Source: Astragalus membranaceus (Eukaryota > Streptophyta > Magnoliopsida > Fabales > Fabaceae). From it: a stretch of 64,000 nt of DNA. The notes beneath the pieces are model-generated. The model did not search any database, was not told the origin of the DNA, and worked only from the letters and a program-made list of their open reading frames with translations. The translations under genes were made by a program, and so were the position numbers. Shown here piece by piece: positions 21,385-32,657 of this stretch; positions within the stretch are counted from its first letter, which is position 1, and every line of letters starts with the position of its first letter. The stretch lies in assembly GCA_039519185.1 (NCBI GenBank), contig CM076849.1, forward strand, positions 106,707,806 through 106,771,805, in the 5' to 3' direction.

Positions 21385-22087
21385 CTTGTTACAACAAGCT
21401 GCCCCAGAAAGATACCCCACTTCCTAGTACAAACAGCTACCCTAGAGAGATACCCCACTCCCTAGTACAAAATACAACAATAAACATCTACAAATGTAAA
21501 GACCAAAATACCTCTAGTGTAGGCAGATATTACAACTTGAAGATTCCAACCCCGACTAACCCTTGCGAGAGATCAGCTCTGACAGACCAACAGTGCGTGA
21601 AGAGCAGAAATGAAAATGTAAAGGGTTTTACTAATTGATGCTTGATCGTGAAATGGGTTGTTGTGAGAAAAGATTTGTAAAGCCTTCAATTTATAGGCTT
21701 AGAAAAAATATAGCTGTTGAGTAAAATGAAGAAATGGAAAAATCGATTATGTGCTTGCTTTGCCTAAGAGTGATAATCGATTTTATGCCTAACTAGATCT
21801 AGGATGAAAATCGATTATGTGTTGTTTGAAATAAGATGCAACTCGATTTATAGCTTTAAAAACAGGAAGGGAATCGATTTTATGCTTGAGTGCATTAAGT
21901 GAAGAATCGATTCTTTGCCTGAATATAGTGAAGAGCAAATCGATTGTGTGCTCAGAAAACAGGAAGGAAATCGATTTTATGCTTTAGTTAAAAGTAGTGA
22001 ATCGATTTCTTTCTTTTTCAAAATGGTTTTTAAGTTTACGTGTGCAAGCATGTATTTTGAAAATCATGGGACTTTGAGAGATGAGCT

Positions 22088-23611
22088 TGTGAATATATGC
22101 CTTGACACGAATAATCAGGTTTTGATGATTGACAAAAGAAGGGCAAAAAGGTCAAGACTGCAAAAAGCGGAAAAATGAAATCAAGCGACAGTCAAGAAGT
22201 ATTTTACTGTTGTGTGTGTTTAGGATATTATTGTAAGTGAAAATAAAGCTCTCAAAGTATAAAATAAATCACACACTCACAAAAGGATTTATAAAAATAA
22301 TTTTGCATGAAAACATCACAAAAGGTTTTATCAAAATAATTTTGCATGAAAATATTTTTCAATAAACCTCATGCATGCAAGATAAAATAGGACAAGGACA
22401 TGTGTTATGAAAATAATTTTTTAGAAAGTATAAAATCGATTTTAGCATACATATAATATATTCTTGATGAATAAGGAAGTTATCCATGTTTTTAGGAAGG
22501 CACTCAATCGATTACATCATATCCTTCATTCAAGCAAATAATCGATTACTAAGTGAATGTGAGGGAGCACATAATCGATTATTCCACTCCTTTCAGTCAG
22601 GAGCATAATCGATTATTCCACTCCTTTCAGTCAGGAGCATAATCGATTACTACACACCTTTGGTCAACTTCATAATTGATTTCTTTCCTTTTTCCTACAA
22701 GGCAATAATTGATTACTCCTCTGAAATAAATTCAGGAGCATAATCGATTATCATCACTTTTCAACTAAGCATCATAATCTATTATCAACATTTTTGGAAA
22801 GTACATAATCGATTATATAAAGTCCATAATCGATTACTCACCTGAAAAATAGTTAAGAGCATAATCGATTATCCACTTTTATAACTAAACATCATAATCG
22901 ATTATCAACATTTTTGGAAAGTACCTAATCGATTAATTCAAGCTCCCAATCGATTATCTATCTGAAAACAATTGAGTCCATAATCGATTATCTATCTCAA
23001 GTGATTTAAGCAACTAATCGATTACCTTGTTTCCTAAAGTGGATCACATTTGATTTCCTATAAATAGGGCGCTCATTTTCTCATTTCACAACCAACCGAA
23101 TTTCACACAATTTCATACGCATTCTCTCATTCTTCTCTACACTCTCATACATTTTTTTTCACTTGGTAACATTTTATTTTTGAGAGCTTTATAATTCACA
23201 TAGTTTGATATTGTGTAATCTGTGCTTCAACTTGTTTTATCCACACTATTGAGTGTGCTATCAAATCTCTTGGTTCTTGAAGGTTTTTTTCAGGGAGGTG
23301 ATATCTCGGTGTTGTAAGTTCCTGATTGTAAAGGTTTCTAGCTGAACCTGTTTTAAAAGCTAGTGATTAGTTGAAATCCCTTGGAGCATTCCTCGGGGAC
23401 TGGAGGTAGGCCCGTGGTTTGGCCGAACCAGTATAAATCTCTTTGTGTCATCTTCTTCCCTTCATCTCCTTTATTTTACTTGCAAGTTTTTTTATTGCTT
23501 TATCACAGGTATTTATATTCAAGCATCTTATTTGATCAGAATCTCTTAAAAACTTTATTTTTAATTTCACAATTCACCCCCCCTCTTGTGTTTGAAGTCA
23601 CTTGGTCAACA
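22088..23611 (+). repeat. Copia 5' LTR with AATCGATT array
   Basis: 1524 bp. The region 22435-23025 holds about fifteen intact (t)aatcgatta motifs and a few decayed ones (aattgatt, aatctatt). The TATA-like 'cctataaatagggc' at about 23058-23071 lies just after the array and is a plausible promoter; the Pol II start would be near 23090-23100. A short ~40-bp tandem duplication (…ataattttgcatgaaaa…) lies at 22280-22360. Confidence 0.85.
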
Positions 23612-23613
23612 AG

Positions 23614-23625
23614 TGGTACCAGAGC
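23614..23625 (+). other. Primer binding site of copia element
   Basis: TGGTACCAGAGC follows the LTR end after two bases. It matches the initiator tRNA-Met type site (TGGTATCAGAGC) with one change. Confidence 0.8.
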
Positions 23626-23663
23626 TAGACTCTTGGTCAAGACTAACTGTCTCAAGAGGCAAC

Positions 23664-25331
23664 ATGACTTCAAATGACTCCTTCAAAAGACCCCCATCTT
23701 TCAATGGTGAAGGGTATGATTATTGGAAAAGAAGAATGAAAATTTTCATTGAGGGAGTAGATTGTGATATTTGGGATGCTGTCATAAATGGTCCATTTGT
23801 TCCCACTCATCTTGTCAATGATGAAATGGTGAACAAACCTAGATCTCTTTGGACCAAAGAGGAAAAAGAAAAGGTTCAATACAATTTGAAAGCTAAGAAC
23901 ATCATCACAACTGCTTTAAGCATCGATGAGTTCTATCGCGTATCAAACTGTAAAACAGCCAAGGAAATGTGGGACGCCCTTCAAGTGACCCATGAAGGTA
24001 CTACCGAGGTCAAACGGGCTAGAATGAACACATTAACTCATGAGTATGAACTATTTAAGATGAAACCGGGTGAAACGATCCAAGAACTAAACAAACGTTT
24101 CATCCACATAGTTAACCATCTCAGAGGCCTTGGAAAATCCTTCGAAAATGCGGATTTGACCAATAAAGTGCTATGATGCCTAAATAGAAATTGGCAACCC
24201 AAAGTGACGGCTATCTCGGAATCAAGAGACATATCCTCTATGGACTTAACTACTCTGTTTGGAAAATTGCAGGAACACGAGCTCGAACTGAATCGACTAA
24301 CTGAAAGCGAGGAAGGTGAAAAGAAAAAGAAAGGACTTGCTCTAAAAGCATGTGCCAAAGAAAGTGACACGGAAGAGTACGACAGCAATGATGAAGACAT
24401 GAGCCTAATGGTGTGAAGATTCAACAACTTCATGAAGCGCAAAGGAAAATCAAAACAATGGGCTAATCCTCAAGAGAAGAATGAGGAAGGAACCTCCTTC
24501 AATCCAACATCCTACAAATGTGGTAAGAAGGGGCACATAAAGCCAAACTGCCCTCAAAATAAAAAATATGAGAAACCAGACAGAAAACCCCAAAGGGAAT
24601 CAAGAGGAAGAAGGGCATACATCACTTGGGAAGAAAATGACATGGAGTCATTCGATGAATCTGAAGAAGAAGAAGCAAAACTATGTCTCATGGCGGAGCA
24701 TGAGGAAGATGAGGTAAACTCTATTGAAACTGAGTATGATTTAACTTATAATGAACTGCTTAGTATTTGTGAAGAACTAAATAATGAATCAACCAAACTT
24801 AGAAAGATTGTTTCCACTTCTAAGAAAACTATTTCCACTCTTCACTCTAAAATCGAAATTTTAAACAAGGAAATAGACATTCTTAAAGAAAAACAAATTT
24901 TTGAAAGTGAGGTCTCCTCTTGAAACTCTGATGAAAATAAAAAGGATAGTACTCTCAAATGTGAAGAGTGCAACATTTTGGAAAAGAAAATTGATGATTT
25001 GCACAACACTCTTGCAAAATTCACCATGGGAAGAGACAATCTTAATATCATTTTGGGAAATCAAAGGGGAACTTATGATAAAGCCGGTTTGGGCTATCAA
25101 CCAAAGAATCATGAAAAATCTTTCAAAAAATTTTTTAGTCCCAACTTAACTTCTAGTAGCCCTTTTACAAAATGTTATTATTGTGGTAGAAAAGGTCATA
25201 CATCTTCTGTTTGTAATGCTAGAAAGAATATTGCTATGAATGACAAATGGAAGTGGATTCCAAAGGACACTATTCCCAAGACTAACCCAAAAGGACCCAA
25301 AATGATTTGGGTACGAAAAATTAAAACTTAA
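23664..25331 (+). pseudogene. Copia Gag with three in-frame stops
   Basis: Starts at the ATG of MTSNDSFKRPPSFNGEGYDYW, the usual N-terminus of copia Gag with a UBN2-type domain. That domain covers about the first 170 codons (YWKRRMKIFI, WDALQVTHEGT, LNKRF). One frame continues through stops at 24174-24176, 24414-24416 (both TGA) and 24921-24923 (TGA). Two zinc-knuckle positions remain. The first, YKCGKKGHIKPNC (about 24514), has lost its first Cys (Tyr). The second, CYYCGRKGHTSSVC (about 25174), is intact. An acidic/coiled stretch lies between them. The frame ends with TAA at 25329-25331, and pol resumes in another frame. Confidence 0.85.
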
Positions 25332-25335
25332 GGTT

Positions 25336-28300
25336 GTGTTGCAGGTGTGCTTGAAAGCCAAGAGCTCAAAGTGGTATCTTGACAGCGGCTGTTCAAAGCA
25401 CATGACAGGGGACAAAGAAAAGTTCTCTCACTTGACTCCTAAAAGTAATGGTTTTGTGTCTTATGGTGACAACACAAAAGGTAAAATAATTGGTGTCGGC
25501 ACTATCGGTAAGAAACCAAACCCAGTGATTGAAAATGTTTTATTAGTGGATGGCTTGAAACATAACTTGCTAAGTATTAGTCAACTGTGCGACAAAGGTA
25601 ATAAAGTTGTGTTTAATTCTTCTATTTGCAAGGTAAAAAATACTGTGGACAAGCAAATCCTTTTTACTGGTGAAAGAGTTGGAAACACTTATACTGTTGA
25701 TCTAAATGATCTACCCTCAAATGATGCATGCTTTCTTATTAGTAAAGAGGATGAAACCTGGCTATGGCATAGGAGAGCAGCCCACATCCACATGGATCTT
25801 TTAAATAAACTTGCTCGTAAGGAATTAGTAATTGGCCTACCAAAGCTACATTTTGAAAAAGATAAATTATGCGATGCGTGCCAAAAAGGAAAACAAGTAA
25901 AGGTCTCTTTTAAACCAAAAAATGTTATTTCTACAAACCGACCTTTACAACTTTTACACATGGATTTAGTTGGCCCATCTAGAACTATGAGTCTTGGTGG
26001 CAATTACTATGCACTTGTTATTGTGGATGACTACTCTCGCTATACATGGACCTTGTTCATATCTCATAAAAATGACGCTTTTGACGCTTTTCGAAAACTT
26101 GCTAAGATTATTCAAAATGAAAAAGGTTTAATTATAGCATCTATCCGAAGTGATCACGGTGGTGAGTTTCAAAATGAGGCTTTTGAAAACTTTTGCAATG
26201 AAAATGGTATTGACCACACCTTTTCCTCCCCACGAACTCCTCAACAAAATGGAGTAGTGGAAAGGAAAAATAGGTCACTTGAAGAGCTAGCGAGGACGAT
26301 GCTCAATGAAACTAACCTTCCTAAGTATTTCTGGGCAGACGCGGTAAGCACCGCATGCTATGTAATGAATAGAGTCCTCATAAGGCCTATTCTAAAACAA
26401 ACGCCCTATGAAATTTACAAAGGAAGAAAGCCAAATATCTCCCACTTTCACGTATTCGGATGTAAGTGCTTTGTTTTGAATAATGGGAAGGACAATCTTG
26501 GTAAGTTTGATGCTAAAGCTGATGAGGGAATTTTTCTTGGATATTCCAACTCTAGTAAAGCCTTTAGAATTTATAATAAAAGAACCTTGTCTATAGAAGA
26601 ATCAGTGCATGTCACTTTTGATGAAACTAACCCCACAATTGTAGTAGAAAAGAATGTTGATGATCTTGCAGAAATTTTGGGAAACAGTGTTCTAAAAGAA
26701 CAGGACAAAAACAAGGAAGTTGAAGATGAATCACCTCATCAAGATCTACCTAAAGAATGGAGAATGCAAAAGGACCATCCTCTTGACAAAGTGATAGGTG
26801 ATATGACCAAAGGGGTAACTACTCGAAACTCTTTAAAGAATGCATGTAACCATATGGCTTTTGTTTCTCAAAGTGAACCAAATAACATTGATGAAGCTAT
26901 TTTTGACGAACATTGGACCCTTGCCATGCAAGAGGAATTAAATCAATTTGAAAGAAACTGTTTTTGGGAACTCGCTCCTAAACCTAAAGACCATCTTGTG
27001 ATTGGAACCAAATGGGTTTTTCGGAACAAGCTTGATGAAAACGGTATTATTATTAGAAACAAAGCAAGACTTGTTGCCAAAGGTTACAATCAACAAGAGG
27101 GTATAGATTTTGATGAAACCTATGGCCCCGTGGCTAGGCTAGAATCCATTCGCATGCTTCTTGCTTTTTCTTGCGTCATGGATTTTAAACTTTTTCAAAT
27201 GGAAGTAAAAAGTGCGTTTTTAAATGGTTATATTCAAGAAGAGGTATATGTTGATCAACCCCCGGGTTTCACAAATTTTGAGTTTCCCGATCACGTTTTT
27301 AAATTGAAAAAGGCATTGTATGGGTTGAAACAAGCACCTCGAGCTTGGTATGATCGCTTAAGTAAATTTTTACTTGAAAAGGGTTTTGAAAGAGGCAAAG
27401 TTGATACAACACTTTTCATCAAACATTCAAATCATGACATTTTACTTGTTCAAATTTATGTTGATGACATTATCTTTGGAGCTTCTAATGAAACTCTTTG
27501 TGAAGAATTTTCTAACATCATGCAAAGTGAATTTGAAATGTCCATGATGGGTGAGCTTCAATACTTTCTTGGATTACAAATCCATCAAACTAAGGAAGGT
27601 ATCTTTGTAAATCAATCCAAGTACTGCAAAGAGCTTCTTAAGAAATTTGGTATGCACAATGCCAAAGAAATCTCAACTCCCATGAGTACATCATGCTCTC
27701 TTGACAAAGACGAGAAAGGTAAGTCGGTAGAGGTAAGTAAGTATAGAGGTATGATTGGCTCTCTTCTCTATCTCACTGCTAGTCGTCCTGATATTATGTT
27801 TAGTGTTTGTATGTGTGCACGTTTTCAAGCTAATCCAAAAGAATCTCATCTCTCTGCTGTCAAACGCATTATGAGATACCTCATTGGCACACAAAACATG
27901 GGTTTATGGTATCCTAAAGGGACGGATTGCAATTTGGTTGAGTACTCTGATTCTGACTTTGCAGGTTGTAAAATGGATAGAAAGAGTACCAGTGGAACGT
28001 GTCACTTGCTTGGAAATGCATTAGTATCTTGGCACAGTAAGAAACAAGCAAGTGTAGCGCTATCCACCGCCGAAGCAGAATACGTTGCTGCAGGTAGTTG
28101 TTGTGCGCAAATTATTTGGATGAAACAACAATTAAATGATTTCGGTATGGATCTCAAAACAGTCCCAATTAAATGCGACAACACCAGTGCCATAAATCTC
28201 ACAAAAAATCCGGTTTATCACTCACGGACAAAACACATTGAGATTAGGCACCATTTTATCAGAGATAATGTTCAAAAAGGTGATTGCGTAATTGAGTTTG

Positions 28301-28410
28301 TGGAAACATCTAACCCACTTGCAGATAATTTTACTAAACCTTTGCCAAATGAAAGTTTCTCTTTTATAAGAACCGAATTGGGAATTCTAAATCAATCATG
28401 CATTGAGTGA
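25336..28410 (+). CDS. Copia Pol polyprotein (protease-integrase-RT-RNase H)
   Basis: An uninterrupted 1024-codon frame. The protease active-site motif YLDSGCSKHMTG is at residues 14-25. The pre-integrase region is near 142-200; its usual HRRLGH is altered to HRRAAH. Integrase has HMDLVGP (~208), RSDHGGEF (~270) and VVERKNRS (~307), the D-D-E triad. Reverse transcriptase starts near 530 (MQEELNQF, GTKWVFRNK) and has the catalytic IYVDDI at ~708. RNase H has EYSDSDFAG (~868) and STAEAEY (~910). The first codon listed is GTG in the frame; in such elements Pol is normally made as a Gag-Pol fusion, so this frame alone has no proper start. Length and domain order are normal for the family. Confidence 0.9.
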   Translation: MLQVCLKAKSSKWYLDSGCSKHMTGDKEKFSHLTPKSNGFVSYGDNTKGKIIGVGTIGKKPNPVIENVLLVDGLKHNLLSISQLCDKGNKVVFNSSICKVKNTVDKQILFTGERVGNTYTVDLNDLPSNDACFLISKEDETWLWHRRAAHIHMDLLNKLARKELVIGLPKLHFEKDKLCDACQKGKQVKVSFKPKNVISTNRPLQLLHMDLVGPSRTMSLGGNYYALVIVDDYSRYTWTLFISHKNDAFDAFRKLAKIIQNEKGLIIASIRSDHGGEFQNEAFENFCNENGIDHTFSSPRTPQQNGVVERKNRSLEELARTMLNETNLPKYFWADAVSTACYVMNRVLIRPILKQTPYEIYKGRKPNISHFHVFGCKCFVLNNGKDNLGKFDAKADEGIFLGYSNSSKAFRIYNKRTLSIEESVHVTFDETNPTIVVEKNVDDLAEILGNSVLKEQDKNKEVEDESPHQDLPKEWRMQKDHPLDKVIGDMTKGVTTRNSLKNACNHMAFVSQSEPNNIDEAIFDEHWTLAMQEELNQFERNCFWELAPKPKDHLVIGTKWVFRNKLDENGIIIRNKARLVAKGYNQQEGIDFDETYGPVARLESIRMLLAFSCVMDFKLFQMEVKSAFLNGYIQEEVYVDQPPGFTNFEFPDHVFKLKKALYGLKQAPRAWYDRLSKFLLEKGFERGKVDTTLFIKHSNHDILLVQIYVDDIIFGASNETLCEEFSNIMQSEFEMSMMGELQYFLGLQIHQTKEGIFVNQSKYCKELLKKFGMHNAKEISTPMSTSCSLDKDEKGKSVEVSKYRGMIGSLLYLTASRPDIMFSVCMCARFQANPKESHLSAVKRIMRYLIGTQNMGLWYPKGTDCNLVEYSDSDFAGCKMDRKSTSGTCHLLGNALVSWHSKKQASVALSTAEAEYVAAGSCCAQIIWMKQQLNDFGMDLKTVPIKCDNTSAINLTKNPVYHSRTKHIEIRHHFIRDNVQKGDCVIEFVETSNPLADNFTKPLPNESFSFIRTELGILNQSCIE

Positions 28411-28650
28411 ATATATGACTTAGACTACCTATACTTGATTATTTTTCGCTTTTTGATAATGCCAAAAGGGGGAGAGTTACTTGATTTGCATATTTCAGGG
28501 GGAGTATTTTCTTAAATGTTTGCATATAGAAAGGGGGAGTATAATCTGCGCTTATCTCTGATATACATTATTATGAAATATTCTTATCTAACCCCTTCAT
28601 TGAGCAAATCACTCCTAAATGATGTTTGTCATCATCAAAAAGGGGGAGAA
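28411..28650 (+). other. Copia 3' non-coding region with repeated polypurine tracts
   Basis: Four similar purine tracts occur: about 28463-28477 (aaaagggggagag), 28496-28506 (cagggggagta), 28528-28540 (aaagggggagta) and 28637-28650 (aaaaagggggagaa). The last abuts the 3' LTR and is the functional-looking PPT. No env-like frame is present. Confidence 0.75.
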
Positions 28651-30221
28651 TGTGAATATATGCCTTGACAGGAATAATCAGGTTTTGATGATTGACAAAA
28701 GAAGGGCAAAAAGGTCAAGACTGCAAAAAGCGGAAAAATGAAATCAAGCGACAGTCAAGAATTATTTTACTGTTGTGTGTGTTTAGGATATTATTGTAAG
28801 TGAAAATAAAGCTCTCAAAGTATAAAATAAATCACACACTCACAAAAGGATTTATAAAAATAATTTTGCATGAAAACATCACAAAAGGTTTTATAAAAAT
28901 AATTTTGCATGAAAATATTTTTCAATAAACCTCATGCATGCAAGATAAAATAGGACAAGGACATGTGTTATGAAAATAATTTTTTAGAAAGTATAAAATC
29001 GATTTTAGCATACATATAATATATTCTTGATGAATAAGGAAGTTATCCATGTTTTTAGGAAGGCACTCAATCGATTACATCATATCCTTCCTTCAAGCAA
29101 ATAATCGATTACTAAGTGAATGTGAGAGAGCACATAATCGATTATTCCACTCCTTTCAGTCAGGAGCATAATCGATTATTCCACTCCTTTCAGTCAGGAG
29201 CATAATCGATTATTCCACTCCTTTCAGTCAGGAGCATAATCGATTACTACACACCTTTGGTCAACTTCATAATCGATTTCTTTCCTTTTTCCTACAAGGC
29301 ACTAATCGATTACTCCTCTGAAATAAATTCAGGAGCATAATCGATTATCATCACTTTTCAACTAAGCATCATAATCGATTATCAACATTTTTGGAAAGTA
29401 CATAATTGATTATATAAAGTCCATAATCGATTACTCACCTGAAAAATAGTTAAGAGCATAATCGATTATCCACTTTTATAACTAAACATCATAATCGATT
29501 ATCAACATTTTTGGAAAGTACCTAATCGATTAATTCAAGCTCCTAATCGATTATCTATCTGAAAACAATTGAGCCCATAATCGATTATCTATCTCAAGTG
29601 ATTTAAGCAACTAATCGATTACCTTGTTTCCTAAAGTGGATCACATTTGATTTCCTATAAATAGGGCACTCATTTTCTCATTTCACAACCAACCGAATTT
29701 CACACAATTTCATACGCATTCTCTCATTCTTCTCTACACTCTCATTCATTTTTTTTCACTTGCTAACATTTTATTTTTGAGAGCTTTATAATTCACATAG
29801 TTTGATATTGTGTAATCTGTGCTTCAACTTGTTTTATCCACACTATTGAGTGTGCTATCAAATCTCTTGGTTCTTGAAGGTTTTTTTCAGGGAGGTGATA
29901 TCCCGGTGTTGTAAGTTCCTGATTGTAAAGGTTTCTAGCTGAACCTGTTTTAAAAGCTAGTGATTAGTTGAAATCCCTTGAAGCATTCCTCGGGGACTGG
30001 ACGTAGGTCTGTGGTTTGGCCGAACCAGTATAAATCTCTTTGTGTCATCTTCTTCCCTTCATCTCCTTTATTTTACTTGCAAGTTATTTTATTGCTTTAT
30101 CACAGGTATTTAAATTCAAGCATCTTATTTGATCAAAATCTCTTAAAAACTTTATTTTTAATCGCAATTTTTAATTTCACAATTCACCCCCCTTCTTGTG
30201 TTTGAAGTCACTTGGTCAACA
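28651..30221 (+). repeat. Copia 3' LTR
   Basis: 1571 bp, closely similar to the 5' LTR. It has three copies instead of two of a 34-bp unit containing ataatcgatt (about 29132-29235), and an extra ~12 bp near 30165. Several point differences from the 5' LTR are C/T changes at the CpG of the AATCGATT motifs. Confidence 0.9.
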
Positions 30222-30448
30222 GAGCTGACCCTCGGAAGAGCTTACACTTTTTCCAAAGACAATCCCAAACCCTAAGGACTACCCTTACTTCTTGAGACAT
30301 GATTCTTTAGTCTTGATTGTCTTGGATTGTGACTTTGATATTTTGTCACTTTCATCGACTTTGGCCATCAACTTTGGCTTTGTCTTTTTCATCATCAAAA
30401 CCTAACCTGCAATATAAATCACCTGCAGTACAAGATATCCACAAAATA

Positions 30449-30815
30449 ACACATGTTATTGAACCAATTATTTTTAGACTAAAATACAACTTTGGTCCTT
30501 TATCTTTCACTTTTTTCTTGTTTACGTCCTTTATCTTTCAAAAGGTTCATTTACATCCTTTATCTTTTCAAAATAGTTTAAATTGGTCCTTCCGTTAAGT
30601 GAAATTTAAATAGGGCTTACGTGGACAAGGACATGGATAAATTGGCCACGTAAGCAGCTGATTGTGCTATTAGACCATTATATGTTTTTTCGTTTTCGTC
30701 CTTTATCGTTTTTAAAATGTTCTTTTACGTCATTTATCTTTTTTAAAATCTTTGTTTATGTCGTTTATCTTTTCCTAGTTAATTAAGATGGTCCTTTATC
30801 TTGTGTGGCGCGATT
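30449..30815. other. Repeat of 'gtcctttatctt' words, family uncertain
   Basis: The phrase gtcctttatctttt recurs about six times in variants between 30495 and 30800, separated by short T-rich spacers. Such 'ggtcctttatc' sequences occur at the ends of some Mutator-like or MITE elements in plants, but I cannot find a clean terminal inverted repeat or a target duplication. No gene. Confidence 0.35.
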
Positions 30816-32284
30816 TGAGACTAGGGACGAACCCCATGTACCTCGCCCAGCGTTTTCGAACGAATTTGACTTGACACAAAAACCGTTTAACCTTGACCCC
30901 CAAGCACATCACAATCAATGAAAATGAATCCAAACAATCCCAGTTGGCAACACATATAAAGGGAATGGAGTTAGGCTTATCACACAAGGTACTTGAAGAT
31001 GACATATTAAAGAAGCAATTGAGAAAACAGTTTCTGACGCGGGCACCCGTATCAAAGTAACGTGGACTGTGTCCCTATTTTAACAAAATTTTCGTAAGGG
31101 ACAGATTCTGACACGGGCACCCGTGTCATTTGGACACGGGCCGTGTCTTTTCGTGAAGTGCCCTGTTTTGCAGATTTGTATTGTGTCCTTCAATCCCATT
31201 GTGTTCAAACCTTTCCCATTCCCATTCACAACCTCAAAACAGTCATAATTCATCATTTCAAACATACTTAGAGGTATTCTAACTTATCAAAACCTCAATG
31301 CAAACATAACAACCATTTGAAAACATGACATTAACCAAGAGACTTACCATCATATATTTAACTCAATCACAACCCATTTCAGCAACTCACTCACTTCAAT
31401 CAACATGCAATCACTCATAATATCATAGGAGCTACTAGTGACTCTAACAAATCAATAATAACATAAAAGGGGAAGAACTCACCATTGAAGTGGAGTATCA
31501 AATGTGCAAACAAGAAAGTGGATTTCACACCAACACAAACAAGGTCCTAGAATTCCAATGCACAACAACAAGCTTCAAGACCACCCCTTTGATACCTCTA
31601 ATCCCAATGCAGCTTCCAATTCCTCCTCTTCAAGTGTTTAATCTTACATGCAACCCCAAAAAACTAAGGTTCCAACTCCCCCTCCTCACATGCAACTCGA
31701 AATAGTGAGGGATGAAAGAGTAGTGTGGAAAATTCTGGTTTTTTGGTGTTCTTATGGAGATGGATTGTGAAATGTTGAAAGAAGGGAGATAAAAGGAGTT
31801 TGGGTTTCAGTTTGGTTGGTGGTAGAGATGACATAACTTCAACATTTCTTCCTCTCTTTTCTTTTCCTCACTTTCGCACACACACACTCTCCCCCTCTCA
31901 AGTTCCTCTTTTCTTTCCCAAGTGATATTGTCTCTCTAAAATTCTGAAAAGAGAAAGTGAGTGTGTCTTTTTGTGTTTAGTTTTCAGCTCCCTCCCTTAT
32001 ATAGGGAAATTAGTGAGGGCACTTTGGTCTTTTGAGGCAACTAGATCTTAGCAATTAAATGTGGTTTAATCATCCCATAAATCCTAAACTCTCACCTAAT
32101 TACCCCCTTTTAACTAATACTTGTATGAATTAAATACCCCAATCATACACTCAATAAAATTCATTACACACACAAAGATGCAATCCAAATTCATTTAAAA
32201 GTGATTCTTCTCTTTAGTGCAATCCAATTTCCTTCCACACTTAATAAAACTTATAATCTATAGGTAACCCTCTACTATTTACTC
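30816..32284 (-). mobile_element. Element E: truncated gypsy LTR (3' LTR remnant)
   Basis: Positions 31285-31810 match the fragment at 7060-7590. The segment carries the 'gaagaactcaccatt' block typical of Tekay-like LTRs, and on the minus strand a TATA-like ccctatataaggg at about 31994-32006. Paired words gacacgggcacccgtgtc and ggacacgggccgtgtc (31020-31160) form short palindromes like those in the other chromovirus LTRs. Neither terminus is intact. The join to the leader at about 32285 implies a large internal deletion. Confidence 0.55.
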
Positions 32285-32657
32285 GGTGACACAATGGTCA
32301 AGTCGGCTTCAAAGACTAGACGGTTGCCCACAGTCCTTCGAACCAGCACGGATGCCCTTTCCTCTGCTCCGTAACATCATCTGTAGCTCTCTATTTCCGC
32401 TGCGTGCTCTGATGAAAGGAGAAGGCAAATAATCCTATGGTTCGGAGTTTCGGGAGTTTTTGGGGCTAAGGCAACCAATTGTCGTTATTCTCAGTACGTC
32501 GCATGAAATATTTTGGAGATCAAGCTCAACACTTCACGCAATATGCTAAGAGGTTCTAACAATTGCCTGTCACAATCCCTAAATGACTCGATCTATCTAA
32601 CCTTTTTACCGTGAAAACACTAAGCCCGATTAGGTCGAACTTCTCTGATACCAAAAT
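32285..32657 (-). mobile_element. Element E: PBS and leader
   Basis: The minus strand reads TGGTATCAGAGAAGTTCGACC directly after the LTR end ...GGGTGTTACA (with a short spacer). It is a tRNA-Met-type primer site with one change. Downstream leader extends to about 32285 and then jumps into LTR-like sequence. Gag and pol are gone. Confidence 0.65.

Larger units (their letters stand above)
22088..30221 (+). mobile_element. Complete Ty1/copia retrotransposon (SIRE/Maximus-like), 8.1 kb
   Basis: The element has direct LTRs of 1524 and 1571 bp, both TGTGAATATATGCC...TTGGTCAACA. A perfect TSD, gagct, flanks it (22083-22087 and 30222-30226). A tRNA-Met-type PBS follows the 5' LTR and purine tracts precede the 3' LTR. 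Domain order is gag, protease, integrase, reverse transcriptase, RNase H, which is the copia order. There is no env-like frame after pol. Gag carries three in-frame stops and there is a frame change before pol, so it needs help or is dead. Confidence 0.93.
18870..30443 (-). mobile_element. Copia solo LTR split by two later insertions
   Basis: The pieces 18870-19205, 21390-22087 and 30227-30443 together (about 1.25 kb) align end to end with the solo LTR at 9068-10520. The ends are tgttgccaagtggc on the left and caagatatccaca on the right, so the orientation is minus. The first gap is an Ogre-type solo LTR and the second a complete copia element; each has its own target duplication. Flanks aaaat / aaata suggest an imperfect or slipped TSD. 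Confidence 0.85.

Noticed and set aside
28411..28650. An env-like ORF downstream of copia pol
   Set aside because: Only 240 bp separate the pol stop from the LTR, and they contain purine tracts with no frame of useful length.
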